DNA of 64,000 nt from Plazaster borealis (Eukaryota; Echinodermata; Asteroidea; Forcipulatida; Labidiasteridae). The DNA lies in the NCBI GenBank assembly GCA_021014325.1, contig CM037470.1:4181647-4245646 (forward strand), given 5' to 3'. Below, in pieces: positions 12,801-24,800 of the stretch. Positions within the stretch are counted from its first letter, which is position 1. Each line of letters opens with the position of its first letter. Both the position numbers and the translations under genes were made by a program. Below the pieces are notes generated by a model, which was not told the origin of the DNA, did no database searches, and worked only from the letters and a program-made list of their open reading frames with translations.

Positions 12801-15800
12801 TTTGTGAAATCGACCCCTGGTCTATCTTTACCCGTGTAATTCGCTGAGGGGCATGTACACTCGGACAGCTCAGTGGCATTTGCTGTCGGTAGCGGCTCTT
12901 TCATGTAGGATCCGCCGGTACAGTACCATCCCTCACTGCAAGGACCACTCGTTGTATCCATACCATCATCTGTGTTAAAAAAGAGAGAGAGAGAAAAAGC
13001 AAGAAGATTATCATTAAGACCTTGACATTCTGGAGAAAAGGTTGAGGACATGAAGGAGGTGAAACTGAAATAAAGCTCTAGTAACAATTTTGGAAAGACC
13101 ATGCATTGAACATTTTTATGAGGAAAAGAGTAAATTTGTATTGAATCTTTATAAAGAGCAACACAGCAAACAGCAGTAGAGGCACTTGCCGTGAGCTGCT
13201 GGGGTTAACTTGAGGCCTGATTGGTCAAAAGCTCAGCCAATCCTCTCAAAAGACTAATCCCAATGGATTAGTTATGTCATGTCAGATGTTTTATAAACCG
13301 ATGATGTCCAGGGGGACTGAAAGACTAAATAGTATGGAATCGTCACGTCAGGGCAAAACGTTGTACCTCTATATTGCAAAAACGTTGTATCTCGCTCATA
13401 AATACTCTGTGCATAAACGTTGGATTTTGAAACATACTTGTTTTGTCTGTTACATCCGGGGACCTTTAAGCGAGATATGACCTTTTGACAATTTCAAACT
13501 TGTGTGTACATAAGTGCCATCTTAGGGGAGATACAACGTTTTTGCACTGAGACACAACGAAATTTAGGACAACCCGCTTTCAAAGTCTTATGCGACCTCG
13601 TCTACTTATGGCTTAACATCACATTGGCCGAGGACGAGGCAAATATAGCTAAGTGTCTTGCTGAAAGGACACGAGTGCAATGACCAGAACCCGAACCCAC
13701 ACTCTGACAATGAAGCAAATATGGTTAAGTGTCTTGCTCAAGGACATGAATGCCCTGACCGGCACCCGAACCCACACTCTGACAACGAAGCAAATATGGT
13801 TAAGTGTCTTGCTCAAGGACATGAATGCCCTGACCGGCACCCGAACCCACACTCTGACAACGAAGCAAATATGGTTAAGTGTCTTGCTCAAGGAACATGA
13901 ATGCCCTGACCGGAACCCGAACCCACACTCTGACAACGAAGCAAATATGGTTAAGTGTCTTGCTCAAGGACATGAATGCCCTGACCGGCACCCGAACCCA
14001 CACTCTGACAACGAAGCAAATATGGTTAAGTGTCTTGCTCAAGGAACATGAATGCCCTGACCGGAACCCGAACCCACACTCTGACAACGAAGCAAATATG
14101 GTTAAGTGTCTTGCTGAAAGGACACGAATGCCCTGACCGGAACCCGAACCCACACTCTGACAATGAAGCAAATATGGTTAAGTGTCTTGCTGAAAGGACA
14201 CGAATGCCCTGACCGGAACCCGAACCCACACTCTGACAACGAAGCAAATATGGTTAAGTGTCTTGCTCAAGGAACATGAATGCCCTGACCGGAACCCGAA
14301 CCCACACTCTGACAACGAAGCAAATATGGTTAAGTGTCTTGCTCAAGGACATGAATGCCCTGACTGGAACCCGAACCCACACTCTGACAACGAAGCAAAT
14401 ATGGTTAAGTGTCTTGCTCAAGGAACATGAATGCCCTGACCGGAACCCGAACCCACACTCTGACAACGAAGCAAATATGGTTAAGTGTCTTACTCAAGGA
14501 ACATGAATGCCCTGACCGGAACCCGAACCCACACTCTGACAATGAAGTAAATATGGTTAAGTGTCTTGCTGAAAGGACACGAATGCCCTGACCGGAACCC
14601 GAACCCACACTCTGACAACACCAAAACTTGAATCCTGTCTACTACACCGCACGACCACGTCACTCTACACTGACCCGTCTTTCTATCAAACTTACATTCA
14701 CAATACTGCCCTCGAGGGCATGACAGGCAATCTTCTGGCCCATCGCTGCCGTTGACTGGATTGTAACTCCCCTTCGCACACGGGAACTCGTACGCCCATC
14801 GTGTCCCTGGAGGACAGTAGTAACCTGCAGATAAACATGAGAGAAAAATCATGACTAATTAGTAAAATGCGTGACACGAGGGACAAACTAAATGAGTGAT
14901 ACTTAAGGTCTTGTCACACGTGAATAATTTTTCTTCTTGGAGATTGCCTGGAACTGGTTGCCTGTAAATTGCCTTGTGTGACATGGCCCTTAGTCTGAAG
15001 GAACTTGTCAGACAAGGCAATTTTTCTTTTACAACTTTGAGCCAACCAACTGCACATTTAAGTAGCACAAATTTTTTCTTGAAAAGTGTAAAATTAATCC
15101 TTATGCATTGATGTCATCCCACTGCCATCTCACAGGTAACACGATGACGATAAAATGGAAATGCAGAGATTTGTACGAGCAGCGCACAGGTTGGGCAAAT
15201 GAGCAACCTCCATTGACCTCTACGTGGGGGCGCTCTGAACAAATGACGTCAATGCCCAATTTCATAGAACTGCCCAAGTAGATAAGATCGCTTGAACAGA
15301 ATGCTGCTAAGCAAAAATGAGCAGGAAACCAGTCATAGATTGTACTTGTTACAAGGTATTTTGGCTGGTAACCTTTAGTCTGGTCAGCATCATTTTGTTG
15401 TGCTTAGCTACTTTTTGTGCTTAAAGCAGCTCTATGAAATTGGGGCCCAGGGACCAATTTCATAAAGCTTTTCAGCAGAAAATACTGCTCAACACGTTTC
15501 TTTGCTAAACCAAAAATGAGTGGAACACCAGTTACAACAATGTAAACTTTATGGCATGTTGGCTGGTAACCTGGTTCTGGTAGGCAAGATTTTTCTATGC
15601 TTAGCAAGTTTTTTTGCTTACAGGCTTTTAGAAATTGGGGACCAGGTCTATTCCCTCATTACCATTGAGTCCAACTCACCTGACGGGCAGATGCTATCCT
15701 CATATGCCGTGGCGTTCTCCACGCAGTAGAAGCCTTCCTTACATTCTGTACACTCGGATTGCTGCTCTACGTTGGCGTAGTATCCCGCAGGACAACCTAG

Positions 15801-18800
15801 AGGGACGGACGTCCCCTCTGGACAGAAGGACCCGATGGGGCAAATACCACCCAGGCCTGTGTTGTTACCGGACGGCTTGTCCGTGTTCACACCTAAAAAA
15901 GTGAAATACAAGAATAGGAAAAATTAAAATCGTAACTTGGATGAGATTTGAGGAATGTAAAAACTCCTCTAAATTGGTTTGCGGGTTTGGGTTCCGACTT
16001 ATTCTAGACCTGGAACGTCTCAGATTTAATAATAATAATAATAACAGTGGCTTCTTATATAGCAATCAAATCCGTCACTCAGTGACGCTCGTGGTGCTCC
16101 AACATTATTACCCCTGGCCACTGAGCCATTTATTTCGTTCCTTAAACCATCTCAGATCCCTTGGGAGTGTGCTGCCAAGTAATGTAGAGCACCAAGCTAA
16201 ATCAATCACATGAACCATCACTGCCCCTCACAGGTACCCATTTACCCATGGGTGAAGAGAAGCAATTCTGGTTAAGTGTCTTGCTCAAGGACACAAGTGT
16301 CACGACTAGGATTTGAACCCACACCCTGATGGCCACCACTCAGGAGGTTTATAGACTCTGTGAATCACCAATAATACAAACCTACAGGTTTGGAAACAAC
16401 GTGGACTATTTCTTTTTTCCCTTCAGTGACAACCTTGATTCTTTCCTGAAATCAGGAAAAAAATCCTGAAAAATCTCACACCTGTCGTAATTGATATATA
16501 TAAGTTCATGGACATACACCATTCAGTTCTGTGTTTCTCAGGCTGTGTTTCGATCTGACGGCAACAGCTATGGCTACAACTAGATTCCCACGTCATCATG
16601 TGTTGAAGTATATTACGTCTTTAGCAACACCTTTTTTTTTTCTTTTTTTTTTCATAAGTATTTCTTAGCCTGCATGGTTTTCTTAAATTGTTCTGCAGGC
16701 CTATTTCCTAAATTGTTCCATTATTTTTAACCTCTGTAAACCGCCTCAGGACCCTGTTTTGGGTTAAGGGCGCTATATAAAAGCCGTTTATTATTATTAT
16801 TATTATTAACAGTCATAGCCGTAAGCTGCCAATTCGGATACGCAGCAAACTTCCCACTTTCAAACTTGAAAAAAGAAAAGAAGCTGCAGTATTTCCTGAT
16901 TCCATACTCACCTATTTGGCAGTAGTAACCAGCCGCACAGTTCCCAGTGTAGTTGTCCATCCCGGGGTAGCGACAGAACTTTCCGGGGTCACACTGCGTG
17001 CACTGGTCCTCGTTGTAGATCCCGTAGTCCGGATTGTACGTCCCGGCGGGACACAGACGCAGATCGGCTCCGGTTTTGTGGGGGCAGAAGTAGCCGGGTG
17101 GGCAGGGGTCAGCACGGTCACGATGGATGCAGTAGTGCCCTGGGGGTTAAACATAAATTCAATGAATCACCTTTAAAGGCACTGAACACGTTTGGTAATT
17201 TTCAAAGACCAGTGTTCTCACTTGGTGTATCCCAACATATGCATAAAATAACAAGCCTGTGAAAATTTGGGCTCAATTGGTCATCGAAGTTGCAAGAAAA
17301 TGATGAAAGAAAAAAACACCCTTGTTGTACAAATTTGTGTGCTTTCAGATAGGAATAAAAACTTCTTCCAAGAAGTTTTTATTATTTTAGTGAGAAATTA
17401 CCTCTTTCTCAAAAACTACGTTACTTCAGAGGGAGTCGTTTCCTACAATGTTTTATACTATCAACAGCTCTCCGTTGCTATTATCAATTAATTTTTCATG
17501 CTAATATTTGTTTTGAGTCATTACCAAACGTGTACGATACCTTTAACAGCCACTGAAGCTCCATGTCTGTTCATACCCTATACTTTAACCCTCAAACTCT
17601 TCAGAGCATTTTCAGCAAGTGGAACAACCATTTCAGGCCTTATGATTTTTGTAAAAAAGCCCACCAGGGCTAGTAAATTGTGCGTTTTACTTGCCCCCAG
17701 GCAGGTTTAGTAGCCCAGATTTTAAACATGTATCGTCATAAATGTATCTTTCTGATGTATTAATGGTAGCAATCACAACCAGTTTAATGGTCAAACGAAT
17801 TTACATTCACACGCTTAAAAAATACATTTAAACAATTTATTATTCACATCTGAAAAGGAAGATGAGCATTTCAAACAAGTAGGTTGCACAGTTTTTAGTA
17901 ACCCACAGGGCAAGTTGAGAAGTGGATTTTTTTTTTTAGCTCTTAACTTTTTTACTAAACAATGTTAAGGGTGAGCTAGGGTGTTAATCCAACATAATAC
18001 CGTTTCAGCCCTAGCCATTTATGCACTCTGGTTAAGAGAAGCAATTTATGGTTAAGTGTCTTGCTCAGGGACACAAGTGTCTTGACCGGGATTCGAACCC
18101 ACACTCCGATGACTAATCCATCAGATCCTGAGTCCAATGCACTAGACCCTTCGGCCACACCGCGCCGATATCAAAGATAGCGTCCAATATTTACCTATCG
18201 GACAGTCTTCGCAAGCATCTGCCATGGAGAAATTGACGTACGTCCCATTGGCACAGAACTCATGGTAAGATGATCCGACTTCACAGAATGAGCCTGGCGG
18301 GCAGATGTCACCAGTCACGCCGTCTACCGGGGCAGAGGAGGAAGCTCCGCCCACGCAGTAGTAACCTGGGTCGCATTCACCTGTAGGTTGATGGAACAAT
18401 GGAGAAGTGAATGAGTAAAGGGTGGCAGGAAGACCGAGGAAAACGCTGTAAACATAATCAAGGCTGTTTAATTTGAACCAGAGACATTGGGGTCAACCCC
18501 TGTTTTCTTGACATGATATGAAGTGATGTTTGTAGCTTTGCATGGTGTGCGTAAATAAAAAAATAACTATAACCAGTAAACTTGCAAGTACAACCATGTG
18601 TAAATTTCTGAATCTCAGTATTGGCTCTGAAAAGAGCTGGTGTGGTCTCGACGCTTTGAACAGTATACTCTGCTCATCGTTTCGAACAGTATACTCTGCT
18701 CTGTTCGAAACGTTGAGACCACACCGGCTCTTTTCAGAGCCAACACTCCTCCTAAAAGAGATTTACACATGGTTGTACCCGTAAGTTTACTAGTTATAGT

Positions 18801-21800
18801 TACTTCTTAGGATATGAAGTGTTCTGGGTTCTTTTCCCAGGTACTACCCATCCTAGTAAATGTTCCCCAGTACATGGTCTTATTCCAGAACAGAAACACT
18901 GTGACCGGCTAGGCCAGGATTCCAACCAGCATTCAGGACTTGAATACTATGCTCTATTAAAACTGGCCTCTTCACTAAACATTATTCCCCCCCCCCCTTT
19001 TGTGGCTGGCTTTGACTTTGGCTGAGGCTCTATCCCGTGCCGATATGGCTCATCAGGCCGGTGTTTATATCCGTGTCCATTGGCATTGAGAGTATCTCTA
19101 TTCCCCCTAGACAGGATGCCAGTCCATCGCAGGTCACTCCCCAGCTCTCGTCGAGACCCATTTGTACTCCTGGATGGAGAGAAGCAATTATGATAAAGTG
19201 CCTTGCTCAAGGACACAGGTGTTGCGAGTGACCAGGCCAGGATTCGAACCCACACTCTGTAAATTACAGAGAACTTAAGTCCACCGCCCTAGACACCCCC
19301 ATCCCCATGAGTCATACCTGCCATATTCTCTGCTCCTGTCGCATTACAGTACATTCCAGGTTCGCAGGGTAGGCAGGCGCTATCGTTGGTCATCTTCTGC
19401 TCTGGCTGGTAGCTCCCGGCCGGGCATGGGTACGGGTCTGAGGTGTTGGATGGACAGTAGTGACCAACTGGACAAACGTCACCGTATGTCTCCCCAATCG
19501 GATTAGGCTTCTCAGCGGCTCCAGTGCAGAAATAGCCTGGAGAAGGATAGAGAATGAAGTTACTTTTGATTCACTGACATTAAAAGGCACTGGACACGTT
19601 TGGTAATTGTCAAAGACCAGTATTCTCACTTGGTGTATCCCAACATATGCATAAAATAACAATTCTGTGAAAATTTTGGCTCAATTGGTTACTAGTTGCA
19701 AGAAAATAATGAAAGAAAAAACACCCTTGTTGCACAAATTTGTGTGCTTTAAGATGTCTGAAAAAGGCTTCAGGCCTGAAGTTTTTCTCAGATTCAAATA
19801 TTTAGTGGGAAATTACCTCTTTCTCAAAAACTACGTTACTTCAGAGGGAGTCGTTTCTCACAATGTTTTATACTATCAACAGCTCTCCGTTGATTTTAAA
19901 AATGTCTGAAACCATGCTTCAAATGTTAGGAGGCATGTTGAAATGATGGCATTTCCACCTTTTAGTAACCCCTGGAGTTATAGATTTCAAGGTGCTTTTG
20001 GGATCAGTATTCTCAGCGCTAGAGAAGTAGATCAAAAAAGCAGGTTTTCTTCAAAATAACAACTATCTTTTTCCAGAAGGCAGACATAAAAGCATCTGAA
20101 TTCAGATAAAAGACTGGAAGTTTTCATCCCTGATAGTTCTTAAAAAGAGATTCCTCACCCGGAGCACACCCTCCATTCGGCTCTGTCAAACCAACTTCCG
20201 AGCAGTACTCTCCAAGCAGACAGTCCGTACAGTCGCCGATCTTCGTCAACTTATCCACTGGTCCAAACGTTCCCTTGGGGCAGTACTCGTACCATGCGTA
20301 GCCCGACTCGCAGTAGGTCCCCGCTGGGCATGGACCGCCCGTCTCATCGACAGGGTCGGGGGTGCTGGTCACGGCTCCCAAGACGCAGTAGAACCCTTCA
20401 GCGCACTGGGCTGTGGGGGCGATCTGGTTGGTCGCCTCACAATAATACCCTACGGTGGATTTAATGTAATAATAACCAAGGAAGAGATTTGATGAATGTG
20501 AAAATTCCTGAGAAAATGGCTTGCAGGCCTGGGTTCCCCCCTTATTCTAGACCCAGAACCTCCGCAATGTTACAATTCAGGAGGTAAACAGACTCTGTGC
20601 ATCACCAGAAACACAATGTGGACCATTTTTTTCTCCCTTTTCGGCGATTGCTTTACTTCTTTCAAGAAAATTGAAAGGGTCATGGAGATCCAAAGAAAAT
20701 CCAGAACTTCTATGAAATTGGGCCCAGAACTCAAGTCCAGTGCACTGGACTTCTCGGCCATGACACTACACAATGCAACAATAATAGGCATTTACTACAC
20801 GCTTTAAAACCAAAGTATCATTAAGTATAGTACCTTTCCCAAAAACTTTCTGGTCGACAAAGCAACCCATCATTCAAATCTTTTGATTCTTTATAAAAGA
20901 ACTTCATACCTGACCCCTAAAAGAATTTGATATATGGCATGCTTGGTTTGGTGCTGTACTAAATCTATATATAATAAACAAACAAAAAACCAATAGGCTG
21001 AAACCACAGCATATGTACCTGCTGTGCAGAGTCGACACTGGGTGACGTTCTCCAGGCTTGTGATATTACTGAAGGTACCAACTGGGCATGGATTCTGCTG
21101 GGCTGTCTGTGTGCTTTCGGGGCAGTAGTAACCTGTAATAAAGACCAGTCAAAAAGTCATTATGGATAAGTAATGATTAATGGACTTGCTACTGTTAAGC
21201 TAGGGCGACTACTAGTCAGATAGTCGCCAATATTGATTGCTATGTCTAGTCGCGACTGCCATTTTTTCAACTACCTGGGGCCGATTTCACAAAGAGATAA
21301 GACCAGTCTTATCTGAAGTTAGGACCAGTAACTGGTCTTAACTTAAGACTAGTCCTATCTCTTAGCATTACCTAGGACTAGTCCTAAGTAAGGAAAAGTT
21401 TTGTGAAATCGACCCCTGGTTAACCGCGCCGCCATGACTACTTCATATACTTCACATTTTAGCCGGAGTTTAACAATCTTGCCCCTGCGGCGATACACAA
21501 TCTTTGGTTTTGAAAATAGTCACGACTAGTGAAAAGTCGTGACTATAATTAAAGCGCGACTAGTCGGGTAGTGAATTTCACTAGTCGCCCAGCACTAGCC
21601 GCTGCTGGGCTGTCTGTTGTCGGTGTGCCTTCGAGGCAGTAGTAGCCTACGATTAAAGACCAGTGGAAGAGTCAATATGGATACAATTTGCATTAATGGA
21701 CTTGCCAATGCGGCATGTATTCTGCTTGGCAGTCTGTGTGCCTTCGAGGCAGTAGTAACCTATGATAAAGACCAGTCAAGGCATCAAATACAGATGATAA

Positions 21801-24800
21801 ATGGGTTTGCAATAAGCCATTTTGAGATATGGTGGACACATACTATGACACTATTAGGTTTGGGTAAATTTGTCTGTAAACACCCAAACCAAACAGTGCA
21901 CTCCTATAGTGTCCACCATACCCTCAAAAAGGCTAATGAGGTATGGGGGTCTGTCTTACCTGCAGGACATTCTTTCGGAGTGACCACGCCATGCGAGGGC
22001 GCTCCAACTCCACTCTGCTCCTCTGCTATAGCCTCGTCTTGGTCACAGTAAGAACCTGTGAGATGAAGATAGAAAATGTGACCACAATCTCTACGGCAAG
22101 ATATAGTGTACGAAAAATCTTTGTCTTTATATTTTTTTTTTCCGGAAACCTCAAAAACCTGGGAACTAAAAAGAGTTAAACAATCCTGTATAATACCTTA
22201 AACTATCAAACTATTTGTAATTTTTTTTCTGATATATGCGCCATTTCTTTCTTAAGAAGTGGATTATTTAAATGGCAGCTTCACGTTCCAATCAAACGCG
22301 AAAAAATGAACTATCTGGACTAGAAAGAAACCTACCTGCTGGACATATCAAGCATTCACCCTGTCCGGGAGAGGGCTGGTACGTCCCCGACAGGCAAGCG
22401 GTCTGATCAGGGCTCCCTCGGGGGCATTGATGTCCAGCTAGACACTCAGCTCCAGGAGGCTGAGGCACGGTGGAGTTCTCCCAACAGAACCAGCCTTCAT
22501 CGCAGTCATCGTTAGGTAGGACTCGGCCCCAGCCGCTACAGTACATCCCGGCGGTACACGGCAGGCAGTCCGTCAGGTTTTGGTTGGCAAAACGGTTGGA
22601 GTAGGAACCTGGAAGGGAAAACAATAAATATGCCAATGAACTAGCTCATGCAAAATCCTTATGATTTGGGAGACTAGTCATCGCAGCCGAGAAGCTGAAT
22701 TGCAAAGGATGCGGTTACAACGTGGTTGAGCCGCAGGCATGTAAATAGCGCCTTTTGGCAGCCAATCACATCTACCCATATATGACCACGGAGCACAGCA
22801 AGAGATCGAAAGTGTTTGATTTTGGCGGGGGAGGAGCACTGGAGGCCCTGGAGAAAAACCCTCGTGGCATAGGAGAGAACCAACACACAACTCTACTCCT
22901 ATTATAGCCCTAGCCGGGAATCGAACCAGGGCAATAGTGGTGAGAGGCGAGCGTTTTACACATTAGCCATCCAGGCCATCCAATTTGTCAAATGCTAATA
23001 TTGCAAAACGATGTGTAATGAAAAAGAAAAAACAGACACCATGAGAAATGAAATGAATGGTGAACCAAATTATCACTCACCAGGAGGACACGGCTCTGGA
23101 CTGCTACTGCCCTCCTCGCAATAATGACCCTTGGGGCAGATATCACCGGTGGTGTCATTCTCAGGGTTAGGCAGGATCGTGCTGCCCGTGCAGTAGTACC
23201 CAGCTTGACAGGGACCGCTAACGTCGGCGAGCTCGTCGTACCGGCAGTGGAAGCCCGGGGTGCACGGCGTTGGTGCTGCGGATCCACTGGGGCAGAATTC
23301 ACCAGCGATGCACATTCCACCGGTGGTCTGATTTGGACAATGGCAGGACGAGTCTGAGTGGTGCGAGGAGAAAGGAGTATAAAAATGTTTCATTAGTTTA
23401 TGCAGGATGCAACATACTTGTATAGGGCCCAACTTCATAGAGCTGCTTAAGCAGAAAATAGTGCTTAACAATTTTCTGCTTAGCAGGAACGAGCGGGGTA
23501 CCAGTCAAAAATTGTACGCGCGACATAGTAGTTTGGCTGGTAACCTTATTCTGGTAAGCTTAATTTTGTTGTGCTAAGCTGCTTTTTGTGCTTAAGCAGC
23601 TCTATGAAATTAGGCCCAGGCCTGTGAGTGGATTGTGAAAACTACACAGGAGCAGAACTAATGCTGTTTAATCGGAATATGGACGGACATCCACATGTGT
23701 GATAAAAATCGCCTCACACAAAAAAACAACAACAAAACAGACTAAGAAGGAAAGAAATCTTACATTTATACTGTCAACAAATCCTTTCATTTATCCAGGG
23801 TATCCTACACGTTATTCAAACAAAACCTACACGTTGTGTAACAAGCTCAAGTTTCTGATAGACCGTGATCAACCCCGATTATTATTCACTTTGGTGATAT
23901 ATGCCTTGGAACTCTATAATTTGTTCACCTGTGATACATTTTCAGGATGAAAACCCCCCAAAATGATTGTTCCCAGGTGGACAAGTGCGCACAGAATGGT
24001 AAAATTTGGATTTGAAATTAGCACGGCCAATATCACACCCTGCGTATTGCACTGTTCTTACTCCAATATACGCAAAACGTACAGCTGTTCCAACACTGCG
24101 TATTGCGTTAAGTTGTGCATCAAGTTGGCTTGAAGATAAATTTGTTATAACACATGCCCTTGCGGAATACGGAAAAATAGAGTGCGTTAACATCCCATAT
24201 CCAACTCGGTCTTCGGCCTCGTTGGATGTGGGAGGCAGAAGCGCTTTATATTTTCCGTATTCCACTCGTGCTCGGGTGATAAGTAATAACTTCAGAAGTG
24301 TGGATAAAGAATAATCTGATTTGTTTTCTTTTCCGACACATCAATTGGTCCTCACCCGTGTCATTTCCAAGCGTGGTCGGTTTGTTCTTCCACGCCCCCA
24401 GGGTGCAGTACCACCCCTCGGCGCATTCCCCTTCTGGTACCTCCATCCCGCGCTCGGGACAGTACATCCCCGGTGTGCAGAGCTCACAGGCATCCACGCT
24501 CTCCCCGTTGGTGTTGTTGTTGAAGGTGCCGTTGTTGCATGGATACTGGGTGCTGAACTCCGTGTTTTTGGGACAGAAATGCCCTGATGGAAAGAGATAT
24601 TTGTTTATTATTGTTATCTATCTCACCAAGACAAACCTCTTCAATCTGCTGCCTACATATCCTTTTCTATAGCAGCTCAATTTCATAGAGCTGCTTAAGC
24701 AGAAAATATTGCTTAACAATTGTCTGCTAAGCAGAAATGAGCAGGATACCAGACTCAAATTGTACATGTGACATGATAGTTTGGCTGGTAACCTTTTTCT

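Noticed and set aside
13658..14608. Overlapping open frames on both strands with periodic peptides
   Set aside because: They are translations of the 76-bp tandem array. The same peptide repeats in shifted frames on both strands, and no start context or splice site supports a gene.
21617..22051. Plus-strand open frame of 144 codons
   Set aside because: It runs across exon relics, a hairpin and exon E22 in antisense, so it is a shadow.
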